Below, piece after piece: positions 1 to 7,980 of a DNA stretch of 19,306 nucleotides (position 1 is the first letter of the stretch; every line of letters starts with the position of its first letter). A program made the position numbers and the translations under genes. Under the pieces are notes generated by a model. The model had not been told where the DNA came from. It was given only the letters and a program-made list of their open reading frames with translations, and made no database searches. Origin of the DNA: Flavisolibacter sp. (GTDB taxonomy: Bacteria; Bacteroidota; Bacteroidia; Chitinophagales; Chitinophagaceae); assembly GCA_017745135.1 (NCBI GenBank), contig JAGIAB010000007.1, positions 1 through 19,306 on the forward strand, written 5' to 3'.

Positions 1-348
1 GTGTTAAGTGGTGCAAATTATGGTCCCTGGGTTCCGCCGTTTCCTGCTTATGTTCCTATGCCTGAGGGAATGCCCGGAAAGGGCATTGGTCATTTCTTTG
101 GAGCCATGCGTATAGATGCGTTTCGTCCGGCCGAAGACTTCAAACATCACATGGATAAATGGATCGAACGTTTTCGCTCCGCTGAACCGGCTGAAGGTTT
201 CGAAAAAGTCCTCATTCCCGGTGACCCGGAACGAGAAATGGAAGCCATTCGCAAAAAAGAAGGCATTCCTTTGTTAGGGCCTGTGGTTGATGATCTGAAT
301 TATCTCGCTGAAAAATTTGACCTGGAGATGAAAGTTCCCGTTGCGTAA
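1..348 (+). CDS. Ldh family oxidoreductase (malate/L-lactate dehydrogenase type), C-terminal part
   Basis: This is the last 115 residues of a longer protein whose start lies left of the window, so the GTG at base 1 should not be taken as the true start. The run GIGHFFGAMRIDAF, the following acidic helix and the IPGDPERE motif followed by GIPL are typical of the C-terminal end of the malate/L-lactate/ureidoglycolate dehydrogenase family (Pfam PF02615). These are cytoplasmic NAD(P)-dependent enzymes that oxidise 2-hydroxyacids. The substrate cannot be told from this fragment, since the NAD-binding and catalytic parts are missing. It ends 46 bases before the aspartate kinase start, and a good promoter for that kinase lies in and just after its final codons, so the two are probably transcribed separately. 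Confidence 0.85.
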   Translation: MLSGANYGPWVPPFPAYVPMPEGMPGKGIGHFFGAMRIDAFRPAEDFKHHMDKWIERFRSAEPAEGFEKVLIPGDPEREMEAIRKKEGIPLLGPVVDDLNYLAEKFDLEMKVPVA

Positions 349-370
349 AACATCTGCACAGCTATCTTTG
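341..370 (+). promoter_or_regulatory. Bacteroidota-type promoter for lysC
   Basis: TATCTTTG at 363-370 matches the Bacteroidota -7 consensus TAnnTTTG exactly. A TTG at 341-343 sits 19 bases upstream of it, at the expected place of the -33 element. Transcription would begin roughly at 375-380, leaving a leader of only about 15-20 bases before the ATG at 395. The -33 box overlaps the final codons of the upstream dehydrogenase gene. The match is by consensus only. Confidence 0.6.
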
Positions 371-394
371 CGGCCGAATAAATTTTCCTAAGAA

Positions 395-1717
395 ATGAAA
401 ATAATGAAGTTTGGCGGCACCTCCGTAGGCAAGCCGCAACGCATGCAAGAAGTGGCCAGGTTGATCACGAAAGATGCAGAACCAAAAATTGTTGTATTAA
501 GCGCCGTTTCCGGAACTACCAATGCCCTGGTTGAAATCGGCGATTTAATTTCAAAAGGCAAGCGGGAAGAAGCCAAACAAAAGATTGATACATTAGAAGC
601 TCAATATAAACAGTTCGTTCCCGAGTTGGTACAAAAGCCCGATGCTCTTGAAAAAGCAAATAATATTCTGAAAGAGCATTTCGAATTTCTCAATATCATT
701 CTTCGCATTTCTTTTAGTGAAGCATTGAGTAAGGATATTTTGGCGCAGGGAGAGCTGATCTCTACAAAATTGTTCAGCGTTTATTTAACCGAGCAGGGAA
801 TTGATCATGAGTTGTTGCCTGCACTTGAGTTCATGAGCATCGATGCCAACGATGATCCACACGTGGAAGTGATCAGTGAAAAGCTTACGAAAATTTTGCA
901 GCAACACCCGGCTAAGAAATTATTCATCACGCAGGGTTATATCTGTCGCAATGCAAGGGGAGAAGTGGATAACCTGAAAAGGGGTGGTAGCGATTACACC
1001 GCTTCGTTGATAGCTGCAGCCATCAAGGCAAGTGTTTGCGAAATATGGACAGACATCAGCGGTATGCACAATAACGATCCACGTATTGTAAATAAAACAG
1101 TTCCAATTGAGCGACTGAGTTTTGATGAGGCAGCAGAACTGGCCTACTTCGGAGCCAAGATCTTACACCCGGCTTCTATCTGGCCTGCCCAGCACTATAA
1201 TGTTCCAGTTAAGTTACTCAATACCATGGAGCCCGATGCCAAAGGAACTACCATTGAAGAAAAACCTTCATCAGTAGGAGCAAAAGCCGTGGCCGCAAAA
1301 GACGGAATTATCGCCATTAACATTAAAAGCAGTCGCATGCTTTTGGCTTATGGCTTCCTTCGGAAAGTGTTTGAGGTGTTTGAAAAATACCGCACGCCAA
1401 TCGATATGATCACTACTTCTGAAGTTGCTGTTTCTGTAACGATCGACAATGCTTCTGCATTGAATAATATTGTAAGAGAACTGGAAACGTTCAGTAACGT
1501 AACCGTAGATAAAGATCAAACCATCATTAGTATTGTAGGCAATGAAATTGGTGCGCAACCTGGCACATTGAAAAAAGTGTTCGACAGTGTTAGTAACATC
1601 AATGTAAGAATGGTTTCATTTGGTGGGAGTATTCACAATATTTCAATGCTCGTTGATTCGGTAAACAAGACACAGGTATTGCAGCAATTGAATTCAGGTG
1701 TGTTTGGATTGAGCTAA
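395..1717 (+). CDS. lysC: Aspartate kinase, monofunctional
   Basis: This enzyme phosphorylates L-aspartate with ATP, the first step toward lysine, threonine, methionine and diaminopimelate. It is cytoplasmic. The N-terminus carries the KFGGTSVG nucleotide-binding signature at about residues 5-12. The middle has the family motifs RGGSDYTASL and IWTDISGMHNNDPR, and the region after about residue 300 reads as paired ACT domains used for feedback control by end-product amino acids. At 440 residues it has the length of monofunctional kinases, with no fused homoserine dehydrogenase. The ATG at 395 places the KFGGTSVG motif five residues in, as is usual. It has its own promoter just upstream and a strong hairpin terminator just downstream, so it appears to be a single-gene transcript. 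Which amino acid inhibits it cannot be told from the sequence. Confidence 0.95.
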   Translation: MKIMKFGGTSVGKPQRMQEVARLITKDAEPKIVVLSAVSGTTNALVEIGDLISKGKREEAKQKIDTLEAQYKQFVPELVQKPDALEKANNILKEHFEFLNIILRISFSEALSKDILAQGELISTKLFSVYLTEQGIDHELLPALEFMSIDANDDPHVEVISEKLTKILQQHPAKKLFITQGYICRNARGEVDNLKRGGSDYTASLIAAAIKASVCEIWTDISGMHNNDPRIVNKTVPIERLSFDEAAELAYFGAKILHPASIWPAQHYNVPVKLLNTMEPDAKGTTIEEKPSSVGAKAVAAKDGIIAINIKSSRMLLAYGFLRKVFEVFEKYRTPIDMITTSEVAVSVTIDNASALNNIVRELETFSNVTVDKDQTIISIVGNEIGAQPGTLKKVFDSVSNINVRMVSFGGSIHNISMLVDSVNKTQVLQQLNSGVFGLS

Positions 1718-1741
1718 CAAATGCATTGATCGACAATTGAC

Positions 1742-1772
1742 AAATCTTTACCCCCGGTAAAGATTTTTTTTT
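1742..1772 (+). terminator. Rho-independent terminator of lysC
   Basis: A perfect 11-bp stem (AAATCTTTACC at 1742-1752 with GGTAAAGATTT at 1756-1766) and a CCC loop runs into nine consecutive T (1764-1772). It begins 25 bases after the lysC stop codon and ends 24 bases before the next start codon. Confidence 0.9.
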
Positions 1773-1795
1773 ATTTTAGTCCAAACACCGAAACT

Positions 1796-2608
1796 ATGCA
1801 AATAGAAAACTCCGAACTGCTTGTTGCAGATCAGCATGTCGATACTAATCTTGAATTTCTTGCCGAACATACTAAAGAAGAAAAAGTGTCTGTGCTTGGG
1901 CATGTATTCAAATCTATTTTTGTGGAAGTTCCTAAAGACTTCTTCTTGGGCATTGGGAATTTTTTCAGGCGATATTTCAGGCATTATATTGAAACCTTTA
2001 AGTTCTTTAATAAGCCATCTTTGAAAGTACCGCCTTTTGATAAAAAGGATTTCAAGGAGAATACCCAGCATTCTTTCGAAATTGCTTTGATCTTTACAGC
2101 TATTCTTATCTTTTTGATAAAGCAGAATGCAATACCGGTAAATAAGGAATTGCAGGAACAATATGGGAATGATTTGATTCAGATGTTTATGGAGTTTGCC
2201 ATATTTCTCATTTTTGCGGTGGCTTATTCTTCGTTAATCGTTCTTTCGGTTCTTTCTGGCCGTTTAATACGGTATGTTTTTAAGGTGCCTGTATCAAGAG
2301 GTGAGTCGGATATTCTCTTTGCGTATCTTAATAATTCCTTTTTCAGTGTTTCGGCCTTACTTGCATTTTTCTTTCGATGCTCTATGCAATACGAGCAAAT
2401 TAAGGGCACAGGAACTGAAAACAGTATTATAGGTTTCTGTTTGCTTGTGAGCCTAATATTGACGGTGTGGTGGTCGATTAAGTTTGCTGGACTTAATCAG
2501 CTTTCGACAATGAAACGGCTAATCTTTTATGTTATATCAATAGCATGGTTTACTATCCTTTTCGGATTGGGTATGTCAGCCATTTGCTTATTTGTAATTG
2601 GATCATAA
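1796..2608 (+). CDS. Predicted multi-pass membrane protein of unknown function
   Basis: I do not recognise a firm family for this 270-residue protein. The first 90 residues are soluble, with an amphipathic aromatic stretch (about 49-72) before the membrane part. Five hydrophobic segments follow at about 94-110, 128-155, 177-194, 209-230 and 242-267, so it should be an inner-membrane protein with the N-terminus on one face and C-terminus in or just beyond the last helix. The arrangement is reminiscent of the membrane half of Yip1/DUF3667-type proteins of Bacteroidota, but the cysteine-rich zinc ribbon usual at the start of DUF3667 is absent, so this is only a suggestion. It stands alone between the lysC terminator and its own strong terminator. 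No promoter with a clear TAnnTTTG box was found in the short upstream gap. Confidence 0.75.
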   Translation: MQIENSELLVADQHVDTNLEFLAEHTKEEKVSVLGHVFKSIFVEVPKDFFLGIGNFFRRYFRHYIETFKFFNKPSLKVPPFDKKDFKENTQHSFEIALIFTAILIFLIKQNAIPVNKELQEQYGNDLIQMFMEFAIFLIFAVAYSSLIVLSVLSGRLIRYVFKVPVSRGESDILFAYLNNSFFSVSALLAFFFRCSMQYEQIKGTGTENSIIGFCLLVSLILTVWWSIKFAGLNQLSTMKRLIFYVISIAWFTILFGLGMSAICLFVIGS

Positions 2609-2640
2609 AAAAGAGTCTCACATTTTTGTGAGACTCTTTT
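2609..2640. terminator. Bidirectional terminator between convergent genes
   Basis: A perfect 14-bp inverted repeat (AAAAGAGTCTCACA at 2609-2622 and its complement at 2627-2640) encloses a TTTT loop. The A-run on one side and T-run on the other let it end transcription from both directions. It starts directly after the stop codon of the membrane protein and lies 62 bases beyond the stop of queA, which converges from the right. Confidence 0.9.
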
Positions 2641-2702
2641 ACTATAATGATTCTTCAATTTCCTCTTAATCCTAAAAATCCATCCAATCCCAGTTCGGAT
2701 GA

Positions 2703-3752
2703 TTAAATAACCAACAACGCATCTCCATAACTAAAGAAGCGGTACTTATCCTTAATTGCTTTTTTATATGCTTCCATCGTCAGGTCATATCCTGCAAATG
2801 CACAAGTCATGATCAGCAAGCTGGTTTTTGGTAAATGAAAATTTGTTACCAAAGAATCTGCAATGCTAAAATCATAAGGCGGGTGAATAAAAATATTCGT
2901 CCAGCCTTCGGATGGCTTCAACAACTTTTGTGCAGTTACCGAAGATTCCAATGCCCTCATGGTGGTAGTGCCAATAGAGCAAATTCTATGACCGGTTTCT
3001 TTTGCTTTATTTACAATTTTAGAAGATACATCTTCAATACGGTAATATTCTGCATCCATTTTATGCTTGCTCAGGTCTTCAACCTCAATTGGCCTGAAGG
3101 TTCCCAAACCTGTATGAAGCGTTACTTCTGCAAAGCGAATCCCTTTGATCTCGCAACGCTTGATCAATTCGCGGCTGAAGTGCAAGCCGGCAGTAGGAGC
3201 GGCCACGGCGCCTTCATGCTTGGCGTAAACAGTTTGATAGCGTTCACGGTCTTCTTCATCGGGCTTGCGCTTGATGTATTTTGGTAAAGGCGTTTCACCG
3301 TATTTTTCTAAAACCAGGCGAAATTCATCATCAGTGCCTTCGTGTAAAAATTTAATGGTACGTCCGCGGGAAGTGGTGTTGTCAATCACCTCGGCCACCA
3401 GTTCCTCGGTATCGCCAAAGTACAGTTTGTTACCAACGCGTATCTTTCTTGCGGGATCAACGATCACATCCCAAAGACGATGCTCCTTGTTGAGTTCGCG
3501 TAAAAGAAATACTTCGATCTTGGCGCCTGTCTTTTCCTTGCGACCGTACATGCGGGCAGGAAATACTTTGGTATTATTCACAACAAACACATCCTTATCA
3601 TCGAAATATTCGAGGATGTCGCGGAAATGTTTGTTCTCAATCTGGCCCGTTTTGCGGTGAACGACCATCATGCGGGCATCTTCACGTTTTTTTGCAGGAT
3701 GTTGGGCAATTAAATTAAGTGGTAAGTCGAACTTAAATTGTGAAAGCTTCAT
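2703..3752 (-). CDS. queA: S-adenosylmethionine:tRNA ribosyltransferase-isomerase
   Basis: QueA moves and isomerises the ribosyl group of S-adenosylmethionine onto 7-aminomethyl-7-deazaguanine in the wobble position of GUN-decoding tRNAs, forming epoxyqueuosine. It is cytoplasmic. The 349-residue length is normal for the family. The N-terminal segment (FDLPLNLIAQHPAKKREDAR), the VNNTKVFPAR strand and the highly conserved VAAPTAGLHFS motif all match, as does the C-terminal LPKTSLLIM region. No other queuosine gene is present, so it is not in a pathway operon here. It converges on the upstream membrane-protein gene across a bidirectional terminator and diverges from the large TraB/GumN gene across a 233-base gap, in which I see no strong promoter pair. 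Confidence 0.95.
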   Translation of the reverse strand: MKLSQFKFDLPLNLIAQHPAKKREDARMMVVHRKTGQIENKHFRDILEYFDDKDVFVVNNTKVFPARMYGRKEKTGAKIEVFLLRELNKEHRLWDVIVDPARKIRVGNKLYFGDTEELVAEVIDNTTSRGRTIKFLHEGTDDEFRLVLEKYGETPLPKYIKRKPDEEDRERYQTVYAKHEGAVAAPTAGLHFSRELIKRCEIKGIRFAEVTLHTGLGTFRPIEVEDLSKHKMDAEYYRIEDVSSKIVNKAKETGHRICSIGTTTMRALESSVTAQKLLKPSEGWTNIFIHPPYDFSIADSLVTNFHLPKTSLLIMTCAFAGYDLTMEAYKKAIKDKYRFFSYGDALLVI

Positions 3753-3985
3753 GGGCTGTTTTATTCAGTTAATTATTTTGCCTCATGACGCAAACCGTGC
3801 AGTAGTTGCGGATGTCCTGAAATTCCTTCTCCGGTCTTACGGCACCGGGTTGGTCAATTTAGCTTCAAAGGCCGCAAAATTAAGGGTAAAATCAAAAATA
3901 AATCGAAATTTTTTATGGAGAACCAAATTCCTGACCTCTTTATGTTAACTTCAATGCCTTGCTTAATTAATAACCGCATCCTGTT

Positions 3986-6900
3986 ATGAGGAACCTGACC
4001 GCCTTTGCTATTTTATTTTTTTCTTTCTCCGTTTCTTACTCGCAACAAACGAAGATCCCTCCAAAAAACTATCCCAGCTTGTTATGGGAAATTACTGGTA
4101 AGGGTTTGAACAAGCCTTCTTACCTGTTCGGCACCATGCATGTAAGCAGTAAAATGGTTTTTAATTTATCCGATTCGTTTTACCTGGGAATTAAAAATGC
4201 GGATGTAGTAGCACTTGAAACCGACATGGGCACCTGGCAGGATGATTTTTCAAGATATGATCTCGATGGAAGCGGCTATAATTTCGATTATAATTTGCGC
4301 AGAGGAGCGGATGGTCCCGGCGATTACCTCACCATTGGTACCCTTCAATTTCCGCCATACGAAAAGTTGATAGAAATGGCACTTTACAGCAGTCCCGCCA
4401 TGATCAATAGTTTTTTGTACCGCACCAATTCAGACAAAGCTGTCGATTTTGAAGAAGACACTTACCTGGATATGCATATTTATCAAACAGGCAAAAAATG
4501 GGGTAAGAAGGTTTGCGGCGTGGAAAATTTTGATCAGAGCATGGAGCTGATGAAGCAGGCCTACATCGATGCGGCCAAAGAAAAAACCAAAAAACAAAGA
4601 AGCTTTGATTACGAAGGTGATTTTTCTTATTCAAAACTGGAAGATGCATATCGTACGGGTAATCTTGATTTGTTAGATACCATTAATAAAGTAAACAGTA
4701 CTTCTGCGGCTTTTGATGAAAAATTTTTGTACAAGAGAAATGAAATTCAGGCGGCCTCCATTGATTCCATCATTCGCACCAAACAATCGCTTTTTGTAGG
4801 CGTAGGCGCTGCTCACCTGCCTGGACAAAGAGGAGTGATTGAGATGCTTCGCAGAATGGGTTATACCCTTCGTCCAATTAAAATTACAGAAAGAGACAGC
4901 AAGCGCAGGGAAGAATTGGAAAAGGTTCGGGTGCCGGTACAATTCAGCAGGCAAACTTCAAAGGACGGGTTGTTCAGTGTGAACATGCCGGGCAAATTAT
5001 ACGATTTCAATAACGCTTATGGTATAGTGGACCAACAACAATTTGCCGACATGAGCAATGGCGCTTACTACATGGTTACACGCATTAACACGAATAGCGT
5101 TTTGTGGGGACATAGCGAAGATGTTGTCCTGAAAAAAATTGACAGTGTGATTTACGAGAATGTGCCGGGAAAAATCTTAAGCAAACAACCTATCTCCAAA
5201 AACGGGTACAAAGGATTTGAAGTAACCAACAGAACACGCCGCGGCGATTTTCAGCGTTACAACATTTTTGTAACTCCCTTCGAGATTGTTTTGTTTAAGA
5301 TGAGTGGTAATGGTGATTATGTGAAAGAGGGAACAGAAGCGAACCAGTTTTTCAGCAGTATTCAATTCAATGATTATAAAAGCGAGTGGAAGAAATGGTC
5401 GCCTTCCTTTGGAGGATTTGAAGTGGACATGCCACACGAACCGCTGGTTGCCAAAAAGGCCAACTGGCAGTTTATGGCTATTGATCAACCGACGAACACA
5501 GGTTTTGCAGTGATTCGCACGGATGTTCATAATTATGGCTTTGTTGAAGAGGACAGTTTTGATCTTGCCCTGATGGAGGAAAGTTTTGCAGCTTCCCGTT
5601 TCATTGATAAGCAGATCAGCAGCAAACAAATAAAATGGAATGGCTACCCTGCGCTTGATGCAAAGTACAAATACAAAGATGGCTCAATTGCTCTTGTACG
5701 ATTTTTGATCCAGGGAACCCATTATTATACCCTGGTTGCGCACAGCAAAACAGAGAATGCAAAAATGAATCAGTTCCTGAATTCATTTTCAGTGAAGCCT
5801 TTCAAATACGATGCGCCAAAGCAATTAAAGGATACTTCTTTTTATTTCACAGTGCAATCACCCGTGGCGTTGGAAAGGCCTAAGAAATTATCCATGTATC
5901 CTGATAATGCCTCTCGTTACGGATACGGTTATGGCGATGATGATGAAGCTTTACTGTTTGAAGAAAAGATCAATAAGACCAAAACAGTTGTCAACGATTC
6001 CACAGGTGAAAAAATATTTGTGTCTTTCAGCAAACCATCGCGTTATTATTATAGAGAAGATGGCATCTCTGGTTTAGACAGTTCTTATTTTGAAAGAGGC
6101 AGAATGAAATGGCAATTCCGCAGTCAAAAGAAGTACGAACTGCCGAATCAAACAAAAGTTCAGGAGTATGTTATAGGCGATGATAAAAGCAGCCGTTATG
6201 TGCGGGGCAAAGTATTTACAAAAAATGGTGTGAGCTATTGGTTGCAAACAGAAGGCGATACGCTTACAAAGCCAAGTGCTTTTATCAGTAATTTCTTTGA
6301 AACCTTTATGCCTGCCGATACTTTGAAAGGCGTGAACGTTCAGGAAAAGAAAACAAAAATCTTCTTTGAAGATTTTTTCAGTACCGATACACTGAAACAC
6401 AGAAGAGCTGTGGTAAATGTTGATAAACTGGAATTTGGTTCTGCAGATTTCCCTTTGTTAAGAAGAAGCATCCAGTCGTTATCATGGAAAGAAAGAAAAT
6501 ATATGGAGGTTAAGAATGATTTCCTCTGGAAACTGTACAACGTAAAGTCAAAAGAAGCGGCTGATTACTTGAAAGATGTTTATTACGCTGCCGGAGATAC
6601 GGTAGAATTTCAATACACGGTATTAAATGCTTTACTGGCTCAAAAAACATCTTACTCTTACCAGGTATTTAAGGACATCATGCTTAACGAACCACCGATC
6701 CTTGATGTTGATGATAAAACCTCAACGTATGTTGGCGGTGGCAGGGGTAATGGCGGCTACACATACTCAACGTATAGCTTCAATTCCGGCCGCAGAAACT
6801 TTGACCGGAACGTAGGTGAAAACTTTTTTGACAACCTTTCGGATTCTTTGCAATTAACAGCCACTATTTTTAAAGATCTGCTTCCATTGATGAATATAGA

Positions 6901-7807
6901 TGATTATGAGCAGCCTATTATGGAACTTGCCGGAACCCTGATCGATAGCAACATGATCGACGCAAAGGATTATGAAACCTATTTAACCAAATTCCTTGTT
7001 GAAGCAAAGCAATTGCTGAAGAAGCAAAGGATCATGGAGAAAAATAAGGCCATTGAAAAAGCCCGGAAAGAGGATAACGACGATTCCAATGTTTATAATT
7101 ACTCGACTAAGAATGATGATAGCGGCAACAGCGATTTAAGTCTGTATGCTACATTATTGATGCCTTTTTATGATAAGAATCCTGCCGTTCAGCAATTCAT
7201 CAGCCAATTGTTAAAAAGCGATGATAACCGGTTAAAGTACAATACAACTTTGCTTTTACTCAGGAATAAGAAAGCTGTGCCGGATACCATGCTGAAATAT
7301 TTTGCAGCGTTGGATGATTATCGTTACGAATTGTATTCGGATTTGAAAGAGGGCAAATTATCGAACCTGTTTCCTTCTGCATTCAGCAGCCAGGTACAAC
7401 TAGCAAAAGGAAGATTATTTGAAGTGGGCAGCAATTATAACAAACCCGATTCTGTCGTTTACATCGATAAATTGCCTGTGCAGTTCAGGGAAAGAAAGGG
7501 ATTTGTGTACTTCTTTAAATACAGGAGTAAGAGAGACGATAACGGATGGAAGATTGCTACTGTTGGAATTGTTCCCGGAGATGCTAAGCAATTTGAGTTT
7601 GAAAACAAAGACAACCGGGAGAGGAGATTATACAATTTTACCGAGCTTACCAATACAAAAATCAACAGTGAATCCGCCTTGTCCGACCAATTGAAAAAGG
7701 TTTTAAAGAAAATGCTGTATTCAAAAAGAAATAGTGCAGTGCAATTCTACAAAGATGAAGACAGGATGCGTGGTGATTATTATCCGGCGTTTAATGTGGG
7801 TGAATAA
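3986..7807 (+). CDS. Giant secreted TraB/GumN family protein with three tandem C-terminal modules
   Basis: A signal peptide (about 1-19, ending SYSQ) predicts export. Residues about 31-300 form a TraB/GumN domain: SYLFGTMHV at 45-53, the ALETD acidic motif at 76-80, GVENFDQSMEL near 178-188 and GVGAAHLPGQRG near 272-283. Members of this family are often proposed to be metal-dependent proteases or erythromycin-esterase-like, but no activity is established for this type. Usual TraB/GumN proteins are near 300 residues; this one has 1273. The extra part starts with three similar modules (about 320-461, 473-605 and 617-775) sharing a GGFEVDMP-like entry strand, an NGY landmark in the first two and a closing NQFFSSIQF-like helix-strand. 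These look like PsbP/DcrB-type folds, which is inference. Residues about 780-1150 are helical and solenoid-like, with an acidic, probably disordered patch near 1020-1050; a mixed domain closes the protein. It faces queA and stands alone. Confidence 0.85.
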   Translation: MRNLTAFAILFFSFSVSYSQQTKIPPKNYPSLLWEITGKGLNKPSYLFGTMHVSSKMVFNLSDSFYLGIKNADVVALETDMGTWQDDFSRYDLDGSGYNFDYNLRRGADGPGDYLTIGTLQFPPYEKLIEMALYSSPAMINSFLYRTNSDKAVDFEEDTYLDMHIYQTGKKWGKKVCGVENFDQSMELMKQAYIDAAKEKTKKQRSFDYEGDFSYSKLEDAYRTGNLDLLDTINKVNSTSAAFDEKFLYKRNEIQAASIDSIIRTKQSLFVGVGAAHLPGQRGVIEMLRRMGYTLRPIKITERDSKRREELEKVRVPVQFSRQTSKDGLFSVNMPGKLYDFNNAYGIVDQQQFADMSNGAYYMVTRINTNSVLWGHSEDVVLKKIDSVIYENVPGKILSKQPISKNGYKGFEVTNRTRRGDFQRYNIFVTPFEIVLFKMSGNGDYVKEGTEANQFFSSIQFNDYKSEWKKWSPSFGGFEVDMPHEPLVAKKANWQFMAIDQPTNTGFAVIRTDVHNYGFVEEDSFDLALMEESFAASRFIDKQISSKQIKWNGYPALDAKYKYKDGSIALVRFLIQGTHYYTLVAHSKTENAKMNQFLNSFSVKPFKYDAPKQLKDTSFYFTVQSPVALERPKKLSMYPDNASRYGYGYGDDDEALLFEEKINKTKTVVNDSTGEKIFVSFSKPSRYYYREDGISGLDSSYFERGRMKWQFRSQKKYELPNQTKVQEYVIGDDKSSRYVRGKVFTKNGVSYWLQTEGDTLTKPSAFISNFFETFMPADTLKGVNVQEKKTKIFFEDFFSTDTLKHRRAVVNVDKLEFGSADFPLLRRSIQSLSWKERKYMEVKNDFLWKLYNVKSKEAADYLKDVYYAAGDTVEFQYTVLNALLAQKTSYSYQVFKDIMLNEPPILDVDDKTSTYVGGGRGNGGYTYSTYSFNSGRRNFDRNVGENFFDNLSDSLQLTATIFKDLLPLMNIDDYEQPIMELAGTLIDSNMIDAKDYETYLTKFLVEAKQLLKKQRIMEKNKAIEKARKEDNDDSNVYNYSTKNDDSGNSDLSLYATLLMPFYDKNPAVQQFISQLLKSDDNRLKYNTTLLLLRNKKAVPDTMLKYFAALDDYRYELYSDLKEGKLSNLFPSAFSSQVQLAKGRLFEVGSNYNKPDSVVYIDKLPVQFRERKGFVYFFKYRSKRDDNGWKIATVGIVPGDAKQFEFENKDNRERRLYNFTELTNTKINSESALSDQLKKVLKKMLYSKRNSAVQFYKDEDRMRGDYYPAFNVGE

Positions 7808-7820
7808 AGCCCCCTTCCGA

Positions 7821-7839
7821 CTTCCCCCAACTGGGGAAG
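7821..7839. repeat. Short palindromic hairpin, REP-like
   Basis: CTTCCCC at 7821-7827 pairs with GGGGAAG at 7833-7839 around a five-base loop, 13 bases after the stop codon of the TraB/GumN gene. It lacks a T-tract, and the C-rich flanks resemble dispersed small palindromic repeats found between genes in Bacteroidota rather than a terminator. Only one copy of this exact form is in the window. Confidence 0.5.
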
Positions 7840-7848
7840 CCATCAACG

Positions 7849-7980
7849 CACAGCCCTGACTTATTTGACTATTTTATTTATTTCACAAGCTCAATAAAGC
7901 ACTCGTTTTTTGAGTGTTTTTTGTTATAATTAGTGAGATTCTTGAAAACAATAAGGCTCGACAAATAAGTTAGGGCTGTG
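7849..7980. mobile_element. MITE-like 132-bp element with 21-bp terminal inverted repeats
   Basis: Bases 7849-7869 and 7960-7980 are inverted copies of each other with two mismatches in 21 positions (core CAGCCCTRACTTATTTG). The 90-bp interior is AT-rich and codes for nothing, which fits a miniature inverted-repeat element or a REP pair. The right arm covers the stop codon of the ABC transporter gene, so the last codons of that gene lie in the element. No target-site duplication is obvious, and no second complete copy is in the window. Confidence 0.45.
7896..7922 (+). terminator. Probable terminator in the TraB/GumN-ABC convergent gap
   Basis: AAAGCACTC at 7896-7904 pairs with GAGTGTTTT at 7912-7920 (one G-T pair) around a seven-base loop, running into six T at 7917-7922. 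It would serve the plus-strand TraB/GumN gene, whose stop is 88 bases upstream. It sits inside the inverted-repeat element of 7849-7980. Confidence 0.6.

Noticed and set aside
3753..3985. Promoter pair in the queA-TraB divergent gap
   Set aside because: A TAATTTTG box for queA exists at 3875-3882 on the minus strand, but its only nearby TTTG is 10 bases away, too close for a -33 element, and it is over 120 bases from the start codon.
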